Below are positions 56,306 through 64,000 of a DNA stretch of 64,000 bases, in pieces (position 1 is the first letter of the stretch; each line of letters begins with the position of its first letter). The stretch is from NCBI RefSeq assembly GCF_028283705.1, contig NZ_JAPWKD010000032.1, positions 310,001 to 374,000 of the forward strand, given 5' to 3'. The DNA is from Pantoea sp. Its GTDB lineage: Bacteria > Pseudomonadota > Gammaproteobacteria > Enterobacterales > Enterobacteriaceae. Below the pieces are notes generated by a model that saw only the letters and a list, made by a program, of their open reading frames with translations, ran no database searches and was not told where the DNA came from. Both the position numbers and the translations under genes were made by a program.

Positions 56306-57712
56306 ATGAAAAGCTTATACCAGAAGTTATTTGATGCACATGTCGTCCACGAAGCACCGAATGAAACACCGTTACTGTATATCGATCGTCATTTGATCCA
56401 TGAAGTGACCTCACCGCAGGCCTTTGATGGCCTGCGCGCTCATGGTCGCAAAGTGCGTCAGCCGTCTAAGACGTTTGCCACCATGGACCACAACGTTTCT
56501 ACCCAGACCAAAGACATCAACGCCTCTGGCGAGATGGCGCGTATTCAGATGCAGGAGCTGATCAAGAACTGTGCTGAATTCGGTATCCAGTTGTATGACC
56601 TGAACCACCCGTTCCAGGGCATCGTGCACGTAATCGGTCCTGAGCAGGGGATGACGCTGCCGGGTATGACAATTGTCTGCGGCGACTCACACACCGCCAC
56701 CCATGGAGCCTTTGGTTCACTGGCATTCGGTATCGGCACGTCCGAGGTGGAGCATGTATTTGCCACCCAGACCCTGAAGCAGGGCCGTGCCAAAACCATG
56801 AAGATTGAAGTGCTGGGCGAAGCTGCACCGGGCATCACCGCGAAAGATATCGTACTGGCGATTATCGGTAAAACCGGCAGCGCTGGCGGTACCGGACATG
56901 TGGTGGAATTTTGCGGCCCGGCGATTGAAGCGCTGACCATGGAAGGCCGCATGACGCTGTGCAACATGGCGATTGAAATGGGTGCCAAAGCGGGCCTGGT
57001 TGCGCCGGATGACACCACCTTTAATTACCTGAAAGACAAACAGTTTGCACCGAAAGGCGAACAATGGGATCAGGCCGTCGCTTACTGGCGTACCCTGAAA
57101 TCTGACAGCGACGCGAAATTCGACACCATCGTGACCCTGAACGCGGCCGATATCGCACCGCAGGTAACCTGGGGCACCAACCCGGGTCAGGTGATGGCGG
57201 TGGATCAGGCCATCCCGAATCCGGCTTCCTTCGCCGATCCGGTTGAGCGTGCCTCTGCCGAGAAAGCGCTGGCATATATGGATCTGCAGCCAGGCATCAA
57301 ACTGACTGACGTTGCCATCGACAAAGTCTTTATCGGCTCCTGCACCAACTCACGTATTGAAGACCTGCGTGCCGCCGCCGCTATCGCCAAAGGACGCCAT
57401 GTGGCACCGGGTGTGGTGGCAATGGTGGTGCCAGGTTCTGGTCCGGTAAAAGCGCAGGCGGAAGCGGAAGGTCTGGATAAGATTTTCCTCGAAGCCGGTT
57501 TTGAATGGCGTCTGCCAGGCTGCTCGATGTGTCTGGCGATGAACAATGACCGTCTGAACCCAGGCGAGCGCTGTGCCTCAACCAGCAACCGTAACTTTGA
57601 AGGTCGTCAGGGCCGTGGTGGACGTACCCACCTGGTCAGCCCGGCGATGGCCGCTGCGGCGGCGGTCACTGGCCGTTTTGCCGATATTCGTGAACTGACT
57701 CAGGGAGCTTAA
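56306..57712 (+). CDS. leuC: 3-isopropylmalate dehydratase large subunit
   Basis: The large subunit of isopropylmalate isomerase, an aconitase-family [4Fe-4S] enzyme. With the ATG at 56306 it has 468 residues (E. coli 466). The cluster cysteines are in [12 protein letters not shown] and [11 protein letters not shown]; the N-terminal active-site region is [10 protein letters not shown] and [13 protein letters not shown]. The ribosome-binding site GAGGAAAA overlaps the leuB 3' end; the frame extends upstream into leuB but without homology. leuD follows three bases after its stop. Confidence 0.97.
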   Translation: MKSLYQKLFDAHVVHEAPNETPLLYIDRHLIHEVTSPQAFDGLRAHGRKVRQPSKTFATMDHNVSTQTKDINASGEMARIQMQELIKNCAEFGIQLYDLNHPFQGIVHVIGPEQGMTLPGMTIVCGDSHTATHGAFGSLAFGIGTSEVEHVFATQTLKQGRAKTMKIEVLGEAAPGITAKDIVLAIIGKTGSAGGTGHVVEFCGPAIEALTMEGRMTLCNMAIEMGAKAGLVAPDDTTFNYLKDKQFAPKGEQWDQAVAYWRTLKSDSDAKFDTIVTLNAADIAPQVTWGTNPGQVMAVDQAIPNPASFADPVERASAEKALAYMDLQPGIKLTDVAIDKVFIGSCTNSRIEDLRAAAAIAKGRHVAPGVVAMVVPGSGPVKAQAEAEGLDKIFLEAGFEWRLPGCSMCLAMNNDRLNPGERCASTSNRNFEGRQGRGGRTHLVSPAMAAAAAVTGRFADIRELTQGA

Positions 57713-57715
57713 GCC

Positions 57716-58321
57716 ATGGCGAAGAAATTTACCCAGCACACCGGGATTGTCGCACCGCTGGATGCAGCGAATGTCGATACCGATGCCATCATTCCGAAGC
57801 AGTTCCTGCAAAAAGTGACCCGTACCGGTTTTGGCGCGCACCTGTTCCACGACTGGCGCTTCGATGACGACGCCGGCACCGTGCCGACGGCCAGCTTCGT
57901 ACTGAACAAGCCGGAATATAAAGGCACCAGCATTTTGCTGGCGCGTGAGAACTTTGGCTGTGGCTCCTCACGTGAGCACGCGCCGTGGGCACTGACCGAT
58001 TTCGGTTTTCAGGTGGTAATTGCGCCAAGCTTCGCGGACATCTTCTATGGCAACAGCTTTAACAACCAGCTGCTGCCGGTGAAGCTGAGCGATGAAGAAG
58101 TGGATGAGATGTTCAAACTGGTGGCAAGCCATCCGGGTGTCAGCTTTACCGTTGACCTGGAAGCCCAGACCGTGACTGCTGGTGACAAAAGCTATAGCTT
58201 TGAAATCGACAGTTTCCGTCGTCACTGCATGATCAATGGCCTCGATAGCATCGGCCTGACGCTGCAACACGAAGCGTCAATCGCCAGCTACGAGACCAAC
58301 CAGCCTGCGTTTTTACGTTAA
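57716..58321 (+). CDS. leuD: 3-isopropylmalate dehydratase small subunit
   Basis: The small (swivelling) subunit of isopropylmalate isomerase that partners LeuC. It has 201 residues as in E. coli. Conserved N-terminal [17 protein letters not shown], the substrate loop [16 protein letters not shown] and [17 protein letters not shown] are visible. It is the last gene of the leu operon. A palindromic repeat pair lies immediately after its stop. Confidence 0.97.
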   Translation: MAKKFTQHTGIVAPLDAANVDTDAIIPKQFLQKVTRTGFGAHLFHDWRFDDDAGTVPTASFVLNKPEYKGTSILLARENFGCGSSREHAPWALTDFGFQVVIAPSFADIFYGNSFNNQLLPVKLSDEEVDEMFKLVASHPGVSFTVDLEAQTVTAGDKSYSFEIDSFRRHCMINGLDSIGLTLQHEASIASYETNQPAFLR

Positions 58322-58332
58322 AAAAGTAACGG

Positions 58333-58394
58333 CGCGCAATAAATTGCGCCGCTACGGGCCAGTGCGTACCTGTAGCGGCGCGATTTATCGCGCG
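58333..58394. repeat. Inverted pair of palindromic repeats after leuD
   Basis: Two related 22-23-nt units face each other: GCGCAATAAATTGCGCCGCT (58336-58355 region) and, on the other strand, GCGCGATAAATCGCGCCGCT (58372-58394). Each unit is itself a small hairpin, and together they can pair into a larger one. Such elements are scattered through intergenic sites of Pantoea-like genomes (REP-type). Here the pair probably also serves as a bidirectional terminator for leuD and setA. Confidence 0.7.
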
Positions 58395-58397
58395 GTT

Positions 58398-59576
58398 TTA
58401 TACATCCCGCACGCGCGACGTCAGTCCCAGCGCCAGCACCGCCAGCCCCAACGCCAGCCAGTACACCGACTCATGCCCGAAGCGTTCGCTTAACGATCCC
58501 TGAATCACCCCCGCCACAATCATGCCGGTGGAGATCGAGGTGGTAAACATGGTGGTTGCCGCACCCGCGCGTCCCGGCATCAGATCCTGAAACCAGAGCA
58601 TCCCAATCCCGGCGACAATGCCGATAAACGCCGCGTTGAACAGCTGCAACACCATCAGCGCCGTACGCGAGCGGAACAGCCCCAGCCCGAGGTAAAACAG
58701 GATAGCAGCCACCAGCGCCACCAATACCAGACGACGTTTACCAAACCGGCGCGCATAATGTCCGGCCAGCAGCATAATCGGGATCTCCAGCCCTGCTGCC
58801 GTTCCCATCAGCAGACCCGCCAACTTTTCCGGCAGGCCGAGCGTGGAGCTGATATACAGTGGCATATCAATGATATACATCACGTTGCAGGTCCACATAA
58901 TCACCGAAGCGATAAACAGCAGACGTACCTGGCTATCCTTCCACGGACTCAGTTGCGTCAGCACCTGCTCGGGGGAAGCCGCGACACGCGGCACCGATGG
59001 CAAGGTGCGCCAGATCAGCACGGTACTGAGCAAAAAAATCACCGCCGCCACGCTAAATAAGGTGATGAAACCGTAATTCAGCGCCAGAGCGAAGGATAGT
59101 GGCGGCCCGATTACCCACGCCAGCGACAGCTGCGCCCGCATCACCGAGCTGAACATCACTACTTCGCGCGCCGAATGGTCCGCATACTCACGCGCCAGCG
59201 CAAATATCTGCGGCACCGCCACGCTGGCCAGCGCCGACAGCAGCACGCCCAACGTAATCAGCGTCAGATAGTGGCGGCTGAAGGCAAACAACAAGGAATT
59301 GCATACCGCCATCAGGCAGCAGAACAGGATCAGTTTGCGGCGGTCGCCATGGCTATCGGATCGTTTCGCCACCAGCAGGCTGATGACAATGCCCGCAATC
59401 GCATTGACGGTAAAAAACAGCCCGACCCAGAACGGGCGTACCTGCACTTCACGCGTCAGAAACAGACTTAGCGTGGGTGCCTGTAACGCACCGGCCACGC
59501 CCGTCATAAAGGAGACGGCCATAAAAGCCAGATAAACCGGGTTGAGGCGACGCTGACGCGTTAACAGCGATTTCAT
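58398..59576 (-). CDS. setA: Sugar efflux transporter SetA
   Basis: A major facilitator that exports glucosides and some sugar analogues; in E. coli it belongs to the glucose-phosphate stress response. It has 392 residues, the E. coli length, with twelve membrane spans (MTGVAGALQAPTLSLFLTRE, REVVMFSSVMRAQLSLAWVIG, MLWFQDLMPGRAGAATTMF). The ATG at 59576 is chosen because it gives MKSLLTRQRRLNPVYLAF; a start 20 codons upstream would lie in SgrS. It is downstream of sgrS on the same strand, as in E. coli. Confidence 0.95.
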   Translation of the reverse strand: MKSLLTRQRRLNPVYLAFMAVSFMTGVAGALQAPTLSLFLTREVQVRPFWVGLFFTVNAIAGIVISLLVAKRSDSHGDRRKLILFCCLMAVCNSLLFAFSRHYLTLITLGVLLSALASVAVPQIFALAREYADHSAREVVMFSSVMRAQLSLAWVIGPPLSFALALNYGFITLFSVAAVIFLLSTVLIWRTLPSVPRVAASPEQVLTQLSPWKDSQVRLLFIASVIMWTCNVMYIIDMPLYISSTLGLPEKLAGLLMGTAAGLEIPIMLLAGHYARRFGKRRLVLVALVAAILFYLGLGLFRSRTALMVLQLFNAAFIGIVAGIGMLWFQDLMPGRAGAATTMFTTSISTGMIVAGVIQGSLSERFGHESVYWLALGLAVLALGLTSRVRDV

Positions 59577-59645
59577 GGTGAAATCCCTTTGCGGAAGAAA
59601 AGCAGAGAACCAAAAAAAGAGGGTAGAAGATTCCACAGCAAAACG

Positions 59646-59778
59646 AAAAAAGCCAGCAGAGAAAACACTGCTGGCGGTGAAATTGCACCCTACTCAGAAA
59701 AGGTTCCACGTCGGCGGAACCACTGTCAGAGCGCCATTCATGACTGAATGCCTCCCGCTCTTCCAATGAGGTCTACTA
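59646..59778 (-). ncRNA. sgrS: SgrS small RNA, short form without the sgrT reading frame
   Basis: On the minus strand between divergent sgrR and setA, the 3' part reads CTGAGTAGGGTGCAATTTCA then CC-GCCAGCAG...CTGCTGGC and six T. E. coli SgrS ends CTGAGTATTGGTGTAAAATC then ACCCGCCAGCAG...CTGCTGG and T-run, as I recall it. The ptsG-pairing seed CUGAGUA, the small hairpin and the terminator are kept. The 5' part, where E. coli carries the 43-codon sgrT, is far shorter and has no SgrT-like frame. A TATATT -10 near 59784-59789 suggests a start at about 59778 and an RNA of about 130 nt. SgrS represses glucose-transporter mRNA with Hfq. The start is an estimate. Confidence 0.8.
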
Positions 59779-59834
59779 TGCCTCTAATATAGGGCAGAAA
59801 AAACTGAGCGATTATGCGCTGGAGTTCCCCTTTT

Positions 59835-61496
59835 ATGTCCTCTTCACGACTGCAACAGCAATTTATCCGCCTGTGGCAAAGCTGCCAGGGCCAGGATCAG
59901 GAAACCACCCTGAGCGAGCTGGCGGAGCTGCTGCACTGCTCGCGCCGCCATATGCGTAACCTGCTGAATGCCATGCAGGATGCAGGCTGGCTCATCTGGC
60001 AGGCGGAAGCGGGCCGCGGTAAACGCTCCACGCTGAGCTTCTGCTACACCGGGCTGGCATTACAGCAGCAGCGCGCGGAGGATTTGCTGGAGCAGGATCG
60101 TATCGACCAGTTAGTGCAGCTGGTGGGTGACAAAAACCAGGTTCGTCAGATGATTGCCGCGCATCTGGGCCGCAGCTTTCGTCAGGGCAAACATATTCTG
60201 CGCGTGCTTTACTATCGCCCGTTGCCGAATTTGCTGCCGGGTTCACCGCTGCGGCGTTCGGAAACCCATCTGGCACGACAGATTTTCAGCGGCCTGACGC
60301 GCATAAATGAGGAAAAGGGGGAAATCGAACCGGATATCGCCCATCACTGGCAACAAACCTCACTGTTGCACTGGCGCTTCTTCCTGCGTCCGGCCATTCG
60401 CTTTCATCATGGCCGTGAACTGGAGATGGAAGACGTCATCAGCTCGCTGGAGCGTCTGCGCAGTCAGCCACTGTTCTCCCATATCGCACAACTGCACTCC
60501 CCGGCCCCCTGGACGCTGGATATTCAGCTGACTCAGCCCGACAACTGGCTACCGTGGCTGCTTGGCAGCGTCAGCGCGATGATCCTGCCGCGTGAATGGC
60601 AGACCCTGCGAGGTTTCGCGCGCCAGCCGATCGGCACCGGTCCCTACAGCGTGGTGCGCAACCAACAAAGTCAGCTGAAGATCGCCGCCTTTGACGACTA
60701 CTTCGGTTATCGCGCGTTAATTGATGATGTCTCCATCTGGGTACTGCCGGAGATCAGTGATGAGCTGGTGTATGCCGGGGTGAAGTTACAAGGCGAAACC
60801 GCTGATGAGAAATCGGAAGAGAGTCGTCTGGAAGAAGGCTGCTATTTTCTGCTGTATGACCGGCGTTCGGAACAAGGCCGGGATGCGCATTTCCGCCGCT
60901 GGGTCAGCTACCTGCTCAATCCTATCGCCCTGCTGAATAATGCGGGTATCGGTTATCAGCGCTACTGGTTCCCGGCTTATGGTTTATTACCGCGCTGGCA
61001 TCATCGCCGCGATCTGACGGCGGTCAGCAAGCCGGATAACCTGAAGCAGCTCACCATCAGCTGGTATAGCCACCATGTGGAACACGAAGGTATCGCCAAT
61101 GCCCTACGCCCACTGCTGGCGCAACAGGGTGTGGAGCTGATTACCCGTGAGCTGAGCTACGAAGCATGGTTTAACGGAGAAGGCGAGAGCGACATCTGGC
61201 TCGGCAGCGTCAACTTCACCCTGCCGCTCGACTACTCGCTGTTCGCTCAGCTGTACGAATTGCCGCTGATGCAGCAGTGTATCCCGATTGACTGGGAAAA
61301 TGCCGCCACCCACTGGCGCGAAAAAACGCTGCCGCTCGCAGAATGGAGTAAGCAACTGGTGGATAGTGACTATTTGCACCCGTTGTTTCACCACTGGTTG
61401 TTGCTGGAAGGGCAGCGCAGTATGCGTGGCGTACGCATGAATACGCTCGGCTGGTTTGACTTCAAATCCGCCTGGTTTGCCCCGCCGGAACTGTGA
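59835..61496 (+). CDS. sgrR: SgrR, transcriptional activator of sgrS
   Basis: The regulator that senses glucose-phosphate stress and activates sgrS. It has 553 residues (E. coli 551). An N-terminal winged helix ([20 protein letters not shown], then [20 protein letters not shown]) is followed by a solute-binding domain of the SBP_bac_5 type (about residues 160-550), used as a cytoplasmic sensor. The ATG at 59835 gives [10 protein letters not shown], corresponding to E. coli MPSGRLQQQF; an ATG seven codons upstream is less likely. It is divergent from sgrS. Confidence 0.96.
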   Translation: MSSSRLQQQFIRLWQSCQGQDQETTLSELAELLHCSRRHMRNLLNAMQDAGWLIWQAEAGRGKRSTLSFCYTGLALQQQRAEDLLEQDRIDQLVQLVGDKNQVRQMIAAHLGRSFRQGKHILRVLYYRPLPNLLPGSPLRRSETHLARQIFSGLTRINEEKGEIEPDIAHHWQQTSLLHWRFFLRPAIRFHHGRELEMEDVISSLERLRSQPLFSHIAQLHSPAPWTLDIQLTQPDNWLPWLLGSVSAMILPREWQTLRGFARQPIGTGPYSVVRNQQSQLKIAAFDDYFGYRALIDDVSIWVLPEISDELVYAGVKLQGETADEKSEESRLEEGCYFLLYDRRSEQGRDAHFRRWVSYLLNPIALLNNAGIGYQRYWFPAYGLLPRWHHRRDLTAVSKPDNLKQLTISWYSHHVEHEGIANALRPLLAQQGVELITRELSYEAWFNGEGESDIWLGSVNFTLPLDYSLFAQLYELPLMQQCIPIDWENAATHWREKTLPLAEWSKQLVDSDYLHPLFHHWLLLEGQRSMRGVRMNTLGWFDFKSAWFAPPEL

Positions 61497-61535
61497 TCCT
61501 TTCGCCCTGCCCCGGAAATGTCTAGAATGTGCCGT

Positions 61536-61618
61536 TCTCAACGGGGTGCCCTGCATTACAGGGGCTGAGAGAGACCCGTCGAACCTGATCCGGTTAATAC
61601 CGGCGTAGGGATTTGAGA
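61536..61618 (+). promoter_or_regulatory. TPP riboswitch (THI element)
   Basis: The outer stem TCTCAA/TTGAGA encloses the thi-box signature: GGGGTGCC near 61543, GGCTGAGAGAGACCC (61563-61577) and CCTGATCCGGTTAATACCGG (61585-61603), then CGTAGGGA. It lies 58 bp before thiB. Binding of thiamine diphosphate would turn off thiBPQ, as known in E. coli. Confidence 0.95.
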
Positions 61619-61676
61619 TGCCTCACCGCTCAGATCCTTTGCGACTCAACCTTATCTTCTCCTCAAGGAGCGCAAA

Positions 61677-62663
61677 GTGTTAAACAAAGTTCTGCCTGTG
61701 CTGTTGCTGGTTTCTGCCCCGGTGCTGGCTGCCAAACCGGTACTTACCGTCTACACCTACGATTCATTCTCTGCTGACTGGGGCCCTGGCCCGGCGGTGA
61801 AAAAAGCCTTTGAAGCCCAGTGCGGCTGCGAGCTGAAATACGTGGCGCTGGAAGATGGCGTCTCGCTGCTCAACCGCGTGCGGATGGAAGGTAAAAACAG
61901 CAAAGCGGATATCGTGCTGGGGCTGGATAACAACCTGGTGCAGGCCGCAGAAAAAACCGGGCTGTTTGCCAAAAGCCAGGTAGATACCCACGCGCTCCAG
62001 CTGCCAGGTGGCTGGCATAACGATACCTTTATCCCGTTCGACTACGGTTACTTCGCCTTCGTCTACGATAAAAACAAACTGAAAAACCCACCGAAAAGCC
62101 TGAAGGAACTGGTCGAAAGCCCGGAAAAATGGCGCGTTATCTATGAAGATCCGCGCACCAGCACCCCAGGCCTCGGCCTGCTGCTGTGGATGCAGAAAGT
62201 CTATGGCGACAAAGCGCCGGATGCCTGGCAGAAGCTGGCGCAGAAAACCGTCACCGTCACCAAAGGCTGGAGTGAAGCCTATGGGTTGTTCCTGAAGGGC
62301 GAAGGCGATCTGGTGCTGAGTTACACCACCTCCCCGGCTTATCACATCATTGAAGAGAAGAAAGAAAATTACGCCGCTGCGCCGTTTAGCGAAGGCCATT
62401 ATTTGCAGGTTGAAGTGGCGGCGCAGCTGGCCAGCAGCAAACAACCGCAGCTAGTGCAGGAATTCATGCAGTTTATGGTGTCCCCGGCCTTCCAGCAGAC
62501 CATCCCGACCGGCAACTGGATGTATCCGGTGATCAAGAGCGATCTGCCTGCCGGTTATCAAACACTCAACGTGCCGCAAACGGCGCTGCAATATAGCCCG
62601 GCGGAAGTTGCCGACCACAGCAAAGCGTGGATCAGTGCATGGCAACGCGCCGTCAGCCGTTAA
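61677..62663 (+). CDS. thiB: Thiamine-binding periplasmic protein
   Basis: The periplasmic solute-binding protein of the ThiBPQ ABC importer for thiamine, TMP and TPP. It has 328 residues (E. coli 327). A signal peptide of about 18 residues (MLNKVLPVLLLVSAPVLA) is followed by AKPVLTVYTYDSFSADWGPG, the conserved mature N-terminus. The start is GTG at 61677 after the Shine-Dalgarno AAGGAG. The 3' end overlaps thiP by 25 bases. Confidence 0.96.
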   Translation: MLNKVLPVLLLVSAPVLAAKPVLTVYTYDSFSADWGPGPAVKKAFEAQCGCELKYVALEDGVSLLNRVRMEGKNSKADIVLGLDNNLVQAAEKTGLFAKSQVDTHALQLPGGWHNDTFIPFDYGYFAFVYDKNKLKNPPKSLKELVESPEKWRVIYEDPRTSTPGLGLLLWMQKVYGDKAPDAWQKLAQKTVTVTKGWSEAYGLFLKGEGDLVLSYTTSPAYHIIEEKKENYAAAPFSEGHYLQVEVAAQLASSKQPQLVQEFMQFMVSPAFQQTIPTGNWMYPVIKSDLPAGYQTLNVPQTALQYSPAEVADHSKAWISAWQRAVSR

Positions 62664-64000
62664 TCCCTGGCTGGCTGTTGCCCGGCAGTTTCACTGCGCT
62701 GCTGCTGTGTGCTGTAGCGCTGCTGGCATTTGGCGCGCTGCTGATGTCAGCGCCCATCGGCGACTGGCGCGCCCTGCTCAGTGATGACTATCTGCATCAT
62801 GTGCTGGCTTTCTCCTTCTGGCAGGCGCTGCTGTCAGCGCTGTTTTCGGTCCTTCCGGCCATCCCACTGGCGCGCGCCCTGTATCGGCGGCGCTTTCCTG
62901 GTCGTGAACTGTTGCTGCGTCTGTGCGCCATGACGCTGGTGCTGCCGGTGTTGGTGGCGGTGTTTGGTCTGCTGAGTGTCTATGGCCGCAGCGGCTGGCT
63001 GGCACAACTGTGCGCAGCGCTGGGGATCCCCTGGCATTTCTCGCCCTATGGCTTGCAAGGCATTCTGCTGGCGCACGTGTTCTTCAATCTGCCGCTGGCG
63101 ACGCGTATGTTGTTGCAGGCGCTGGAAAGTATTCCCGGCGAACAACGCCAGCTGGCGGCACAACTCGGTCTGCGCGGCTGGAATCTGTTTCGTCTGCTGG
63201 AGTGGCCGTGGCTGCGGCGGCAAATTTTCCCCACTGCCGCCCTGATCTTTATGCTGTGCTTTGCCAGTTTTGCCACCGTGCTGGCGCTGGGCGGCGGCCC
63301 ACAGGCGACCACGCTGGAGCTGGCGATTTATCAGGCGCTGAATTTTGACTACGACCCCGGACGCGCGGCGCTGCTGGCACTGCTTCAGCTCGGTTGCTGC
63401 CTGCTGCTGGTGTTGCTGAGCCAGCGCTTCAGCAAAGCAATTCCCGCAGGTCATCAGCAAATACGCGGCTGGCGCGATCCCGCTGATAGCTGGCGCGCCC
63501 GTATCAGCGACAGCCTGTTAATTGGTATGGCCCTGCTGCTGTTGCTCCCCCCGCTGCTGGCGGTGGTGGCTGATGGTCTGCGCGGCGGCGTGACCGGAGC
63601 GATGCAGCAACCGGCCTTATGGCAGGCCACCTTTACTTCATTGCGTATTGCCATCGGTGCTGGCGTGTTGTGCGTCATCCTGACAGTGATGCTGTTGTGG
63701 AGCAGCCGTGAGCTGCGTCTGCGCCACAAAATCGTGGCGGCACAGGCGATGGAACTCAGCGGCATGCTGATTCTGGCAATGCCAGGCATCGTGCTGGCCA
63801 GCGGCTTTTTCCTGCTCTTCAACGCCACCGTTGGCCTGCCGCAATCCGCCGATGGGTTGGTGATCCTCACCAATGCGCTGATCGCCATTCCCTATGCCAT
63901 GAAAGTGCTGGAGAACCCGATGCGCGATCTCAGCGCACGTTACCATCAGTTATGCGCCTCGCTCGGGGTGCAGGGGCTGAACCGGCTGCGTCTGATTGAA
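62639..64000 (+). CDS. thiP: Thiamine ABC transporter permease, cut off by the window end
   Basis: The inner-membrane permease of the thiamine importer. The frame is open from the ATG at 62639 to the end of the window: 454 codons, where E. coli ThiP has 536 residues. Two BPD_transp_1 domains are present; the first holds the EAA loop in ALESIPGEQRQLAAQLGLRG and the second begins after the Ala/Leu-rich span LLIGMALLLLLPPLLAVVAD, with its EAA-like segment at the very end. The 25-base overlap with thiB indicates coupling. thiQ is expected next. Confidence 0.94.
   Translation, partial: MATRRQPLIPGWLLPGSFTALLLCAVALLAFGALLMSAPIGDWRALLSDDYLHHVLAFSFWQALLSALFSVLPAIPLARALYRRRFPGRELLLRLCAMTLVLPVLVAVFGLLSVYGRSGWLAQLCAALGIPWHFSPYGLQGILLAHVFFNLPLATRMLLQALESIPGEQRQLAAQLGLRGWNLFRLLEWPWLRRQIFPTAALIFMLCFASFATVLALGGGPQATTLELAIYQALNFDYDPGRAALLALLQLGCCLLLVLLSQRFSKAIPAGHQQIRGWRDPADSWRARISDSLLIGMALLLLLPPLLAVVADGLRGGVTGAMQQPALWQATFTSLRIAIGAGVLCVILTVMLLWSSRELRLRHKIVAAQAMELSGMLILAMPGIVLASGFFLLFNATVGLPQSADGLVILTNALIAIPYAMKVLENPMRDLSARYHQLCASLGVQGLNRLRLIE

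Noticed and set aside
59449-59766. Minus-strand frame of 105 codons across the sgrS/setA start as a possible SgrT
   Set aside because: It has no resemblance to SgrT, runs through the SgrS terminator and into setA in another frame.
62834-63460. Minus-strand Gln-rich frame of 208 codons opposite thiP
   Set aside because: It is an antisense shadow of the Leu/Ala-rich thiP, which is open on the plus strand to the window end.

Overview
The window is a chromosomal segment from a gammaproteobacterium of the order Enterobacterales. Its backbone follows the E. coli K-12 '2-minute' region almost gene for gene, from thiP back to acnB/yacL. Protein divergence from E. coli and a palindromic repeat between leuD and setA suggest Erwiniaceae, most likely Pantoea or a close relative; this assignment is inference. 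No phage, insertion sequence, integron, CRISPR array, rRNA or tRNA was seen.

Layout. 1-5.5 kb: the 3' part of an anion:cation symporter, yacL, acnB and an aldo/keto reductase. 5.5-7 kb: a divergent LysR regulator, then a complete type I toxin-antitoxin locus of the hok/sok family, missing from usual ORF lists because the toxin has only 48 codons. 7-14.2 kb: the pyruvate dehydrogenase operon pdhR-aceE-aceF-lpdA with its PdhR operator. 14.5-18.5 kb: aroP with a TyrR box, then an accessory sugar transporter plus a broken GH43 glycosidase. 18.4-24.2 kb: ampE (broken), ampD, nadC and the type IV pilus genes ppdD-hofB-hofC. 24.2-27.4 kb: guaC, coaE-zapD-yacG and mutT. 27.5-31 kb: secM-secA. 31-48.9 kb: the dcw division and cell-wall cluster, transcribed leftwards from mraZ to lpxC. 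49.3-52.7 kb: cra and ilvIH. 53.4-58.3 kb: the attenuated leuLABCD operon, without leuO beside it. 58.4-59.8 kb: setA and a short SgrS sRNA lacking sgrT. 59.8-64 kb: sgrR, a TPP riboswitch, thiB and the start of thiP.

How the genes work together. The dcw cluster makes lipid II (MurE/F/D/C, MraY, MurG, Ddl) and assembles the divisome (FtsL, FtsI, FtsW, FtsQ, FtsA, FtsZ), with lpxC tying in lipid A synthesis. secM-secA is a translation-arrest-regulated export pair. pdhR-aceEF-lpdA with acnB covers entry into and the first part of the TCA cycle. SgrR/SgrS/SetA form the glucose-phosphate stress response. ampD recycles muropeptides.

Two stretches carry clusters of reading-frame lesions: 17.5-18.8 kb (GH43 and ampE) and 46.7-48.3 kb (ftsI, the ftsL/rsmH junction and rsmH). 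Because ftsI is essential in relatives, the second cluster looks like local sequence error rather than gene decay. No clearly new multi-gene system was found. The points most worth following are the chromosomal hok/sok locus, the SgrT-less SgrS, the variant SecM arrest peptide and the lesion clusters.
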